The position numbers were made by a program, and so were the translations under genes. A DNA stretch of 64,000 nucleotides from Nostoc sp. NOS(2021). GTDB taxonomy: Bacteria; Cyanobacteriota; Cyanobacteriia; Cyanobacteriales; Nostocaceae. The notes beneath the pieces were generated by a model, which was not told where the DNA came from, did not search any database, and saw only the letters and a program-made list of their open reading frames with translations. Below, piece after piece: positions 45,540-54,475 of the stretch. Every line of letters starts with the position of its first letter. Within the stretch, counting starts at the first letter, position 1. The DNA lies in contig NZ_JABXKM010000130.1 of assembly GCF_017115025.1 (NCBI RefSeq), positions 1 to 64,000 on the forward strand. Direction: 5' to 3'.

Positions 45540-45740
45540 TCTCCCAAGGGGAGACGACTCGCTCTAAACGAAGCTAAGGCTTTACGCTACGCTAACAGCA
45601 GTCGCTCATGGGGGAAACCACGCCAGATGCTTCTCCCTTGGCGCTAGCCTCTCCCTTTGGGAGAAGGGGAGACGCTGCGCGAACAAGTCGGCCGAGCCGT
45701 CCAACACACTCGCTCCCCAAGACCGCGCTGCTTCACCAAA
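45540..45740. repeat. Composite dispersed repeats between two genes
   Basis: GC-rich repeat modules: CTCCCAAGGGGAGACGACTC, GCTACGCTAACAGCAGTCGC, TTGGCGCTAGCCTCTCCCTT, GGGAGAAGGGGAGACGCTGC. The TTGGCGCTAGCC module recurs at about 54411-54437. No gene. Confidence 0.8.
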
Positions 45741-45756
45741 ATCCAAAATCCAAAAT

Positions 45757-48700
45757 TTAGTTGACTTTAAACTTACCAGCAGTTGTTAATAAGTCTTTTG
45801 CCATCCCTGATAAATCTTGGAACACAGTAGCAATTTCTTGAGATTCAGCAAAAGTTTTATTGGCAATTTCTGCTACATCTTGCATTGATTTAGTTACTGT
45901 TACAGATTGCGTCATTTGTTTTTGAGTCGCTGCGGTAATTCGCTCGATTAGCTGACTAATTTCGGCAGTTGCAGAAACGATCGCATTTAAGTTTTGGCGA
46001 GTGTCATTGACAAGATTTGTGCCTTCTACCACCTGTTGAATACCAGTTTCCATCGCTACTGCAACTTCCCCAGTTTCTGCTTGAATCTCCTGGACTAATT
46101 TTTCAATTTCGATGCTGGCTGCTGCTGACTGGCGAGATAAAGAACGGACTTCATCAGCTACAACTGCAAAGCCTTTGCCATATTCACCGGCACGGGTGGC
46201 TTCAATGGCTGCATTCAAAGCCAGTACGTTTGTCTGTGTAGCAAAATTACCAATCAAATTCACCACTTTGGAGATTTTTTGTGAGGATTCACTGAGGCGT
46301 TTAATCTTTTTGCTGGTTTGAGCAACAGTTTCGCGAATTCCTTGGATTGCTTTTACAGTCAGGTTCATGGCGGTATCGCCAGACTCTACAGTTTGATTGG
46401 CTTGTTGCAGTGCTAGTTGCACTAACTCAGCATTCGCCACTACAGCTTGAGTAGAGTCCACCATCAGTTGAATTTCGCCTAAAGCTGCGGTAATTTCCTC
46501 AGATTGTTGTTGCGCCAGATTGGTCAATCCTGCCAGTGAAGCGTCGCTATTGCTAGAAGTTTGGGCAACTTGTTGAGCAGCCCCCTGTACCTGAATAACG
46601 ATTTGTCGCAGTGCTTGCAGAGTACTATTGTAAGCATCAGCGATCGTGCCTAGCTCGTCTTCTGTAATCGGTGCGCGTACCGTTAAGTCGCCGTTGAGAG
46701 CGGGTCTAAGGGCTATTAGGAGTTGAATAGATCGTTGTTGTAGTAATTCCTTGGCTGCCTTTTCCCGTGCTGCTGCTTCTGCTAATTTTGCTGACTGCGC
46801 TTGTACTTGTTGCAAATATTCGGTCTGTTGTAATGTCAGCCCTAACTGATTGCCAATGCGTGCTAACAAACTGACTTGAGATTCGTCCCAATCACGAGTT
46901 CCCGAATTTTGATAAGCTGCCAGCAAACCCCACAATTGTTCCCCAGCAAATACAGGAACAACTACATAAGCTTTGACTTCAAACTGTTCTAATATTTCAA
47001 GATGGCAGGGTAAATGACCCATCTTATAGATGTCATTTACAACAAAGGTTTCACCTTGGGCATATCGACCTCCCTGAGTTTCTTGTAAGTGGGTATCTTC
47101 CCAGACAGTTTTAACATCAGGTCCTACCAGTTTCACCCAACTCTGACCTACTGACTCAGACACAAATTCGCCACTCCAGTCAGGATTGAAGCGATAGACA
47201 GAGACGCGATCACATCGCAATAATTGTCGCACTTCTTGAGTGGTTATCTTGAAAATATCTTCCACATCTAAAGATTGCCGGATGCGGTTGCTGATCTTTG
47301 TAACAGCTTTCTCTTGTTCGGCTAACTGAGCTAGTTTGTCAGATTTTACCCGAACTAATTCCAAATAGTCTATCTGTGATTTAGCTAGGCTAAATTGCAA
47401 GCTAGTCTGAACCAAAAAGTTAAGTTCCCAGCTTTGCCATTCACGGGTGCTGGAATTTTGATACGCTGCCAGCAAGCCCCACAATTTCTCCCCGAAGAAT
47501 ATAGGAACAATTATGTAAGCTTTGGCTTCAAACTGCTCTAAAATCTCAATGTGGCAGGGAGCAAGCCCTGCTTTATAGATGTCATGAACGATAAAGTTTT
47601 CACCTTTGACATATCTACCTCCCTGAGTTTCTTGCAAGTAGGTATCGTCTAAAAAGGTTCTAAGATCAGGGCCTACCAGTTTTGTCCAAGCATTACCCAC
47701 AGACTCAGAGACAAATTCGCCACCCCAGTCAGGGTTAAAGCGATAGACGGCGACGCGATCGCATTTTAGTGATTGACGCACTTCATGAGTGGTTGTTTTG
47801 AAGACACTATCTACATCTACAGATTGGCGGATGCGGTTGACTATCTTAGTGAAAGCTTTCTCTTGTTCCGCTAACTGAGCTAGTTGTGTATTTCTAATTC
47901 GCACTTGTTCCAGATATTCTGCCTGTGATACAGCTACACCAAATTGAGAGCCAATTTGAATCAAAAAGCTGACTTCCCAAGGTTGCCAATCACGAGCTAC
48001 AAAGTTTTGATAAATTGCTAATAATCCCCACAATTTATCACCAGAAAATACAGGTACAATCACATAGGCTCTAATTTCCAACTCCTCTAACATATTAACA
48101 TGGCAGGGAGAATGACCTACTTCATGGATGTCATTAGCGATGAAGCTTTCACCTTGGACATATCGACCCCCTTTATTTTCTTGGATGTAGGTATCTGCCC
48201 AGACGGTTTTAATATCAGGTCCTACCAGTTTTATCGAATTACTAACTACTGACTCAGCAACAAATTCACCACTCCAGTCGGGATTGAAGCGAAAAACTAC
48301 GACGCGATCGCATTTTAGTAATTGCCGTACTTCTTGAGTGGTTATTTTGAAGACATTATCTACATCTAAGGTTTGTCGGATGCGATCGACTATCTTAGTT
48401 AAAGCTTTCTCCTGTTCAAGTATCTGAGCTAGTTGATCAGATTTCTTCTGCACTTCCTCGACATATTCTCTTTGTGATATGGCCACACCAAATTGCAAGC
48501 CAATCTGAGTTAAAAAGCTTTCTTCCCAAGATTGCCAATCACGCGCCCCAGAATTTTGATAAGCTCCCAGCAAGCCCCATAATTTCTCTCCACTGAATAT
48601 TGGCGCAATGATATAAGCCTTCATTTCAAACTGCTCTAAAATATCAATGTGACATTGAACATGGCCCATTTGATAAATGTCGTTGACCACATAGGTTTCA

Positions 48701-49620
48701 CCCTTGCCATAACGTCCTCCTTGAGTGTCTTGTAAGTAAGTATCTTCCCAGACCATGTTAAAATCAGGCCCGACCATTTTTGTCCAATTATTACCCACTG
48801 TCTCCGCGATAAACTCGCCACTCCAGTCAGGTTTGAAGCGATAAACAGCTACGCGATCGCATTTTAGTAATTGACGTACTTCTTGAGTGGTTGTTTGGAA
48901 AATCTTATCTACATTTGATACTGATGTGCGGAGAATTTTATCGATGACTTTCGCTACTGATTTCTTTGCCTGTGTTTGATTTTGTTGTTCTTTGTGAAAT
49001 TCAAAGCTCTGCAATCTGTAGACCAGTTCTGTTGTAATTTGAGATAGTAGACTAATTTCTACCTCCTGCCAGTGCTGCGTTGATTGGCAATTATTTACTG
49101 CCAGTAACCCCCATACTTTACCTTCCACTACAATCGGTAAACTCAAACTAGCCTTAATTTGAAATTTATCTAGCAGCTGCTTTTGATAAGGGGTAAGTTG
49201 AATCTGATTAATATCGCCAATAACTACAGGTTCTATATAGTCTTTACTGCTATATAAGCCAAAAATAATTCCGGGAATATTTTCGCCTAACGTCGGTGTC
49301 CAACCTAGTGTTCTGGATTCTGCTAAAACATTACCTGATTCTAGGGAAGTAAACTGATAAATCAAGGCGCGATCGCAGCCAATCTTTTGTCTAATTTGCG
49401 CTACAGTGATTTTGAATAGCGTATCAATATCTGGGGCTTGGCGCAAATGAGTTGTGATGTCTTGCAACTGTCGCCGCCAAGTTTTAAATTCCTGAGCGAT
49501 CGCATTTAATAAAGATATTTCATTACTGGCAATATTCGCTATATTTGGATCACCATTAATATTTTCCACTTCCGAGATTATATTCTCATTTTCTTGGCTA
49601 TTTTTATACAAAAATGTCAT
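45757..49620 (-). CDS. Soluble chemoreceptor with four tandem cyanobacteriochrome-like GAF domains
   Basis: A 1287-residue methyl-accepting chemotaxis protein without membrane segments. GAF1 (about 60-205) has Tyr where bilin domains have Cys (LTPYQKQLL). Four further GAFs follow with an exact period of 183 residues; each keeps the Cys-His pair used for bilin attachment in cyanobacteriochromes: Cys323 (GHVQCHID), Cys506 (GHSPCHVN), Cys689 (GLAPCHIE), Cys872 (GHLPCHLE), with FNPDWSGEFVAESV upstream. A HAMP-like segment (about 968-1012) leads to the signalling hairpin with NVLALNAAIEATRAGEYGKG. No DxCF second cysteine is seen, as in red/green types. It resembles PixJ/PtxD phototaxis receptors; chromophore binding is inferred. 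Confidence 0.9.
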   Translation of the reverse strand: MTFLYKNSQENENIISEVENINGDPNIANIASNEISLLNAIAQEFKTWRRQLQDITTHLRQAPDIDTLFKITVAQIRQKIGCDRALIYQFTSLESGNVLAESRTLGWTPTLGENIPGIIFGLYSSKDYIEPVVIGDINQIQLTPYQKQLLDKFQIKASLSLPIVVEGKVWGLLAVNNCQSTQHWQEVEISLLSQITTELVYRLQSFEFHKEQQNQTQAKKSVAKVIDKILRTSVSNVDKIFQTTTQEVRQLLKCDRVAVYRFKPDWSGEFIAETVGNNWTKMVGPDFNMVWEDTYLQDTQGGRYGKGETYVVNDIYQMGHVQCHIDILEQFEMKAYIIAPIFSGEKLWGLLGAYQNSGARDWQSWEESFLTQIGLQFGVAISQREYVEEVQKKSDQLAQILEQEKALTKIVDRIRQTLDVDNVFKITTQEVRQLLKCDRVVVFRFNPDWSGEFVAESVVSNSIKLVGPDIKTVWADTYIQENKGGRYVQGESFIANDIHEVGHSPCHVNMLEELEIRAYVIVPVFSGDKLWGLLAIYQNFVARDWQPWEVSFLIQIGSQFGVAVSQAEYLEQVRIRNTQLAQLAEQEKAFTKIVNRIRQSVDVDSVFKTTTHEVRQSLKCDRVAVYRFNPDWGGEFVSESVGNAWTKLVGPDLRTFLDDTYLQETQGGRYVKGENFIVHDIYKAGLAPCHIEILEQFEAKAYIIVPIFFGEKLWGLLAAYQNSSTREWQSWELNFLVQTSLQFSLAKSQIDYLELVRVKSDKLAQLAEQEKAVTKISNRIRQSLDVEDIFKITTQEVRQLLRCDRVSVYRFNPDWSGEFVSESVGQSWVKLVGPDVKTVWEDTHLQETQGGRYAQGETFVVNDIYKMGHLPCHLEILEQFEVKAYVVVPVFAGEQLWGLLAAYQNSGTRDWDESQVSLLARIGNQLGLTLQQTEYLQQVQAQSAKLAEAAAREKAAKELLQQRSIQLLIALRPALNGDLTVRAPITEDELGTIADAYNSTLQALRQIVIQVQGAAQQVAQTSSNSDASLAGLTNLAQQQSEEITAALGEIQLMVDSTQAVVANAELVQLALQQANQTVESGDTAMNLTVKAIQGIRETVAQTSKKIKRLSESSQKISKVVNLIGNFATQTNVLALNAAIEATRAGEYGKGFAVVADEVRSLSRQSAAASIEIEKLVQEIQAETGEVAVAMETGIQQVVEGTNLVNDTRQNLNAIVSATAEISQLIERITAATQKQMTQSVTVTKSMQDVAEIANKTFAESQEIATVFQDLSGMAKDLLTTAGKFKVN

Positions 49621-49746
49621 TTGATTCCCCTCAACACTTGTAATTGGTAATAACTTGATATCTGGCAGGTAACAATGAACTGGTATTTGGTTATTAAGGA
49701 TTAGGAATTGTCAAAATACTATGCCTAATCACCCCTTCTCAAACGT

Positions 49747-50220
49747 TCAATTATGAATCCCCCACATGGGAGCTTGGATAATCGTTATGGCATCCAAATT
49801 AAAAATCATCTCCTCTGAATCATTAATAAAGTATCCCTGTAAGAAAGGTGAGCTTTTAGGATAAAATAATTCAGTAGTTGCGGATTTCATTTGTTTAGTA
49901 TCCAGCCATTCAATATCTATAAGCTGTCGCACCAATAGTCCCAAATACTTACCCTTGTTTTCCAGAACAATCCCCATCATTATTGAAAGTAAATTTGATC
50001 CTTGCGAAATTGGAGGATAACCTAACATTGCCTCTAAATCTACCAACCAAAGCATCTCACCGCGCCAGTTATAAATACCCAAGACGCTACTAGGCATCTC
50101 AGGAACGCCACATATTTCTGGTAATGATACTTGCAAAACTTCTGTGATGTGTTGTAACGAAATTACGGCTGTATCCATTACTCCCAAATTAAAACTCAAA
50201 AACTTTTCCTTGGTTTCCAA
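49747..50220 (-). CDS. CheW-like coupling protein
   Basis: 157 residues of a single CheW domain, linking the chemoreceptor to CheA. Visible family segments are EKFLSFNLG, ISLQHITEVLQV, GVPEMPSSVLGIYNWRGEMLWLVDLEAML, VLENKGKYLGLLVRQLIDIEWL and FLQGYFINDSEEMIFNLDAI. It lies between the CheY-like gene and the receptor on the same strand, with spacers of 100 and 126 bp. The ATG is preceded by TTATAACTTTG without a strong ribosome site, so coupling to the upstream gene may matter. Confidence 0.9.
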   Translation of the reverse strand: METKEKFLSFNLGVMDTAVISLQHITEVLQVSLPEICGVPEMPSSVLGIYNWRGEMLWLVDLEAMLGYPPISQGSNLLSIMMGIVLENKGKYLGLLVRQLIDIEWLDTKQMKSATTELFYPKSSPFLQGYFINDSEEMIFNLDAITIIQAPMWGIHN

Positions 50221-50320
50221 AGTTATTAATCCTTTGTCCTTGATGATTTATCTTTAGCCACTATTTGCAATTATTATTTAATTTATAATTAGTGACTTTG
50301 ATTGACTATTTATTGCATTC

Positions 50321-50686
50321 TCACTTATTAATCAATCGGTTCAAAATTACCAGTAATTCCTCTCGTTCAATCGGTTTTGATAGATAACCATCAGCGCCCA
50401 ACATATTACCCCAAATTTTATCTACATCAGTATTTTTAGTAGAGCAAAAAACCACAGGTATTTTGCTAGTGTTGGGATTGCTTTTCAGTTCTCGGCAAAT
50501 TTCAAAGCCACTTTTACCCGGTAAAATTACGTCGAGTAATATTAGGTCTGGCTTATTTTTATCTATTTTGTCTTGAGCCTCTTCACTACTTGTGGCGCTA
50601 ATCACAGAATAACCTGCCTGTTGCAAGTAACGGCTGATTATTTCCATATCTGTTAAGCCATCTTCAACAACTAAAACAGTATTCAT
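50321..50686 (-). CDS. CheY-like single-domain response regulator
   Basis: A 121-residue stand-alone receiver. Acidic pocket Glu8-Asp9 (VVEDG), phospho-acceptor Asp52 (LILLDVILPGKSG), the Thr/Ser switch position in VVFCSTK and Lys in YLSKPIERE. It has no output domain and probably docks to the motility machinery, or acts as phosphate sink for the CheA-like kinase downstream. It is the first gene of the CheY-CheW-receptor-CheA run; the PatA-like gene upstream is separated by nearly 900 bp of repeats. Confidence 0.92.
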   Translation of the reverse strand: MNTVLVVEDGLTDMEIISRYLQQAGYSVISATSSEEAQDKIDKNKPDLILLDVILPGKSGFEICRELKSNPNTSKIPVVFCSTKNTDVDKIWGNMLGADGYLSKPIEREELLVILNRLINK

Positions 50687-51144
50687 CGCAATTACTCGTG
50701 AAAATTTTCTCAGAATGTAAACAAATTAGACATACAAACCCTAAATTATTCGTGAACAAAGACATGCAAGGGAATAGAGACTAGCCCTAACTCCTTTGCC
50801 CTAAGCAATATTTCACAAATCAAATAGGACTGCTATAAATACAAATTTTTGTATTTGTCTAATCTTGATTCAAACTTTACGTATCAACCTCAGAAAAAAT
50901 ACGTACTAAACATAACTTAATATAGGAATCGTAAATTGTTTTTTAAAAATCTAAGTAGTCTTGTAGGGAGTGTAGACGAGAGTACAACACTAAAAGCCTG
51001 GAATGGTGTCGTACTTTCTGCGCTAATTAGTTGCAGTATCAACGTAGCGCCGCCACATACCCTATACTTAATATTTTGTTTATAAACGCCGTCGCCGTGT
51101 GTAACTTTGACTCAAACCTAACCTCCCAGCCCCCTTTCCTCATC
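50687..51144. other. Upstream region of the CheY operon
   Basis: AT-rich and without a recognisable gene; it should contain the promoter of the CheY-CheW-receptor-CheA run. An open frame at 51031-51255 runs into the neighbouring MITE and is not convincing. Confidence 0.5.
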
Positions 51145-51298
51145 TACGGTGTACACACAAGTCGAATTACCCCCCTTAATCCCCCCGATAGATTGGGGGG
51201 AAACAGGAAATTTAGTTCCCTCCCCAATCTATCGGAGAGGGTTAGGGTGGGATAAAACCTTGGTTAGTCAGCTATTTCAGACTTGTGTGTACACCGTA
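51145..51298. mobile_element. MITE, copy 2, with 19-bp inverted ends including TA
   Basis: Perfect inverted ends tacggtgtacacacaagtc (51145-51163) and gacttgtgtgtacaccgta (51280-51298), 154 bp in total, with an internal hairpin (ccccccgatagattgggggg and ccctccccaatctatcggag). The outermost TA on both sides may be a TA target duplication as in IS630/Tc1-type elements. Same family as 14761-14921. Confidence 0.88.
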
Positions 51299-51354
51299 GC
51301 TTTTCTCATAGGGAAGTGAGGTCAGAATATTAAGTTGCATATCACGTTTATAAA

Positions 51355-51446
51355 TAGACATCTGGTGAAATTAATTATGCGTTGCCCGAAATCCTTGGTA
51401 GGCACAATTCATGAATTGTGCCTACCAAGGATTTCGGAGATGTCTA
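51355..51446. mobile_element. Element with a perfect 52-bp palindrome
   Basis: A perfect palindrome at 51386-51437 (outer cccgaaatcc, centre caattcatgaattg) is flanked by a second inverted pair tagacatct (51355-51363) and agatgtcta (51438-51446). It could extrude as a cruciform. The central part resembles the palindrome in the element at 9153-9243. Confidence 0.85.
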
Positions 51447-51473
51447 ATAAGTAAGTCGGCGTGAATAATTAAA

Positions 51474-51510
51474 GGCTCTTAGTAAGGGCTGGAGCTGCTT
51501 ACTAAGAGCC
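51474..51510 (-). terminator. Stem-loop terminator after the PatA-like gene
   Basis: Perfect 13-bp stem ggctcttagtaag/cttactaagagcc with an 11-base loop, followed on the minus strand by TTTAATTATT. It lies about 70 bp after the PatA-like stop, which suggests that this gene is a separate transcript from the CheY operon. Confidence 0.65.
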
Positions 51511-51529
51511 AATTTAATGAATTTTATAT

Positions 51530-51567
51530 TGCGTAACATAGTTTGATTTATTCTTGCCCACTTACTT
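51530..51567. repeat. 38-bp dispersed repeat after the PatA-like gene
   Basis: Exact inverse copy of 38140-38177. It lies 13 bp beyond the stop of the PatA-like gene. Confidence 0.85.
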
Positions 51568-51580
51568 AATCTCTAATTCC

Positions 51581-52780
51581 CTAATTAAAAACCTCTAAAT
51601 TAGATTTATTCTTGTCGATGGATACACTCGATGTAGGTAAATACTTACGTACTATAGCCATTACCCTATCAGTGACTACGGGTTTAGTGAGAAAATCTGT
51701 AGAACCAACTACCTTGGCACGAACTCTATCTAAAAAACCATCATTGCCTGTTAATATAATTATTGGTATGTTGGCAAAGGTAGATATTCGTCGCAACTGA
51801 GTGCAAATTTCGTAACCACTGGCAACTGGCATAATCAAATCCAAGAAAATCAGGTCTGGTTTCTCCTGAATGAGGGTTGGTAGAGCTTGTACAGCATCTT
51901 GAATCTTGATAAACCTCAATCCATTGGAAGTGATAATATCCTCTAGCATTTTACATACCTGAGGGCTATCATCGACGCAAGCCACTAGTGGGGCAGTCCG
52001 CTTCTTTGCTTGTGTGGTGGTAGAGTTATTGTTGACTTCAGTAACTGCTAAGGGCAAGTCAGGTACTTCCACCAATTCAATGATTCCTTTAAGGATATAG
52101 GGAAGCAACGAACGGGTGAGTGGCAGTACACTCTGCTTCATTTTCATGGCTAAATCTCGCAGAGTCAATTTGCCGTTGATTAAATTCACAAAGTTTTTGT
52201 AGACAGATGGACTTACCATCTGCTGGAGTTGTTCTGGTCGCCGCAGGACAGGTGCCAAGTCAGGAGCAAAATTTGCTAAACCTGCTTCTGACCAAATTTT
52301 CCACGAGTCTTGCATATGCTTTACAGACATTTCTGCATTTGTGAAGCTCATTGGTGCTTCTAAGATAACTTCTTGACTGCGATTGCAACTTATAGAAGCA
52401 AAATTTCCTTGCAGAGCTACGTCAAATAATACTTCTGCTATCGTGTTATCGACAATAGAGTTAATCTGTTCCCGCTGGATTTTCTGTTTTTTATAGAAGA
52501 TTTCTAAAAGGTGATAATCCCAGTAGTCGATTGATAGGTCTTGCAAACGCAACTGTAACTTATCAACATCAATCTGGGGACAACTTTGAGCCATATGTCT
52601 ACGCCAGCGGCGGAAGGGATGAGTTCCCCCTGTTGCCCAAACTATTCGTCCCAGCCGATAGTAAAAAGTCCATTGGCTCCCCTTTGAACTCTTAATATTT
52701 AATTTGCCATTATATTGCAACTGAGTACAAGTTTGAAATTCATTTACTAGATTATTGGAAATAACTTCCCGGTCGGACAT
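51581..52780 (-). CDS. PatA-family response regulator (PATAN domain plus receiver)
   Basis: 399 residues. The N-terminal half is a DUF4388/PATAN-type domain (ELxxCTQLQYNGKLNI-like start, SSKGSQWTFYYRLGRIVWATGGTHPFRRWRRHM in parts, then a helical extension to about 250), and the C-terminal receiver (about 263-385) carries Asp314 in LIFLDLIMPVASG. PatA and its relatives (PixG, HmpA-like) act in heterocyst spacing, phototaxis and hormogonium motility. Its place at the head of a che-like run matches the pixG/H/I/J/L order, though a terminator and several MITEs separate it from cheY. Which PatA paralogue it is cannot be told here. Confidence 0.88.
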   Translation of the reverse strand: MSDREVISNNLVNEFQTCTQLQYNGKLNIKSSKGSQWTFYYRLGRIVWATGGTHPFRRWRRHMAQSCPQIDVDKLQLRLQDLSIDYWDYHLLEIFYKKQKIQREQINSIVDNTIAEVLFDVALQGNFASISCNRSQEVILEAPMSFTNAEMSVKHMQDSWKIWSEAGLANFAPDLAPVLRRPEQLQQMVSPSVYKNFVNLINGKLTLRDLAMKMKQSVLPLTRSLLPYILKGIIELVEVPDLPLAVTEVNNNSTTTQAKKRTAPLVACVDDSPQVCKMLEDIITSNGLRFIKIQDAVQALPTLIQEKPDLIFLDLIMPVASGYEICTQLRRISTFANIPIIILTGNDGFLDRVRAKVVGSTDFLTKPVVTDRVMAIVRKYLPTSSVSIDKNKSNLEVFN

Positions 52781-53314
52781 ACTTTGTTCCTTTTGTTAAA
52801 AAGCCAACCCTTGAAAAACCCATACTAGCTAGATAGTGGTCAGCAAATACGTCAATAAGTGCAAATACATTTGGTAGATAGCAGTCTAAATCAAGATTAT
52901 TAAAAGCAAAAAAGACAGGAAGATAACAAAATTCTTGCTAGTAAATAAGTCATCTAGTACAGAGTTGATTCTTGGCATACTTGACTTTTATGCTAATCTT
53001 TTATCACTCCATTAGGTTACTATAGTCCACATGATGATAAATTTACTATTAATATATTATTGTACTAATTTCCATACGGAATTATATCCGTATAAGTCCG
53101 GAATTTTTGTTTAAAAAATATTAGCAAGTCTCTAGATATTTTTGCTTTAGTTATTGAGATTGACAATAAAGGGTAAAAATATTGATTTAAATATACATTT
53201 CTTAATGTATATTTGTTTTAGTGAACTTTTCTAGGGAATATTATCCTTAAAAAAAAGGCGTGCTACTAAGACAAGTAGCAGCCAGATATAAAGTATTTAT
53301 TTAGGAAAATTTCT
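52781..53314. other. AT-rich intergenic region upstream of the PatA-like gene
   Basis: No gene. It should hold the PatA-like promoter. A short hairpin gtgctactaagacaagtagca lies near 53262-53282, in the position of a transcript end for murQ on the minus strand. Confidence 0.45.
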
Positions 53315-54241
53315 TTAAGGTTGGTTGTGGTTTTGATAGCTCACAACAGCTGCTCTGAGATTACTTTGGTGTTCTGAAAGAAGCCGATCGCCCTCGTCTT
53401 TTTCTAAACCAGTCCAGTGCATCAATAGCGCTAGCTTAACCCACTTGCCACTACGTTCTAGTAAAAAACCAGCAGCTTCCCGACTTAAACCTGTGAGGTC
53501 TTGCAAAATTCGCAAAGCGCGATCGCGTAACTTTTGATTTGTTACCGCCACATCCACCATGCGATTGCCATAGACTTTGCCTAGCTTCACCATTACCCCA
53601 GTCGAAAGGATATTTAAAGCTAACTTCGTGGCTGTACCAGCTTTCAGGCGAGTTGAGCCGGCGATTATTTCTGGCCCTGTCAATAGGCGAATGTCAATAT
53701 CGGCATCACAGCTAACTTGTTCAGCCGGAACACAGGCGATAAAAATGGTAGTGGCTCCCCGCTGACGAGCAGCATGAAGGGCACCGTGGACATAAGGCGT
53801 TGTCCCACCGGCGGTAATGCCAACTACTACATCTAGTTGAGTAATGTGTCGCCCAGCGATCGCAGCCTCGCCATCTTCGATGCTGTCTTCTAAATCTTCG
53901 GAACTGCGTACCAGCGCACCCGCACCACCAGCAATAATCCCCTGTACTAACTCTGGAGGCGTACAAAAAGTAGGTGGACACTCAGCAGCATCTAACACCC
54001 CTAACCTGCCACTTGTGCCCGCACCGATATAAAATAGGCGTCCTCCGTGGCGCAAACACTCTGCGGTGCTATCAATTGCTTGTGCCAACTGAATTTTTGC
54101 CGCCGCAACCGCCGCAACTGCCTTTTGGTCTTCGTTATTAAACAGTTCCACCAATTCCAGAGAACTAAGCTGGTCTAAGTTCAGACTGTTAGGATTTACC
54201 AACTCGGTTAAAAGATGTCCGCGTTCCTGCAAATTTGTCAT
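53315..54241 (-). CDS. murQ: N-acetylmuramic acid 6-phosphate etherase
   Basis: A 308-residue SIS-domain enzyme that cleaves the lactyl ether of MurNAc-6-phosphate, giving GlcNAc-6-phosphate and D-lactate, in peptidoglycan recycling. Clear signatures are LFYIGAGTSGRLGVLDAAECPPTF, GGAGALVRSSEDLEDS, VVGITAGGTTPYVHGAL and GPEIIAGSTRLKAGTATKLALN in parts. The C-terminal helices (LTGLSREAAGFLLERSGKWVK) are also present. Length is normal. The D-lactate product could be a substrate for D-2-hydroxyacid dehydrogenases such as those at the window's left, but no link is implied. Confidence 0.95.
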   Translation of the reverse strand: MTNLQERGHLLTELVNPNSLNLDQLSSLELVELFNNEDQKAVAAVAAAKIQLAQAIDSTAECLRHGGRLFYIGAGTSGRLGVLDAAECPPTFCTPPELVQGIIAGGAGALVRSSEDLEDSIEDGEAAIAGRHITQLDVVVGITAGGTTPYVHGALHAARQRGATTIFIACVPAEQVSCDADIDIRLLTGPEIIAGSTRLKAGTATKLALNILSTGVMVKLGKVYGNRMVDVAVTNQKLRDRALRILQDLTGLSREAAGFLLERSGKWVKLALLMHWTGLEKDEGDRLLSEHQSNLRAAVVSYQNHNQP

Positions 54242-54475
54242 TTGTCCTCTGTCATTTGTCCTTAATCTTTTGTCCTACCCTACGGGTTCGCCTTTGGCGT
54301 TCTCATAGAGTAGCCGCCTTTTGGGCGTCTATGTCATTAGTCAAGTGACCAATGGCTAATGACCAATGACCCTTTGGGTTCACCAGTTGCTCATGGGGAA
54401 AACCCCCTTGGCGCTAGCCTCTCCCTTTGGGAGAAGACCGCACTGGCTCACCAATGACTAATGACTAATGACTAA
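54242..54475. repeat. CTAATGA heptamers and composite repeats
   Basis: Short tandem tcatttgtcc units at 54239-54263, CAATGGCTAATGACCAATGA at about 54350-54370, the TTGGCGCTAGCCTCTCCCTT module, and CTAATGA heptamers running up to the stop codon of the next gene. No gene. Confidence 0.8.

Noticed and set aside
45456-45647. 63-codon plus-strand frame
   Set aside because: Antisense to the broken four-helix-bundle gene and running into repeat modules.
51031-51255. 74-codon frame before the CheY operon
   Set aside because: Half of it lies in the MITE at 51145-51298; no domain.
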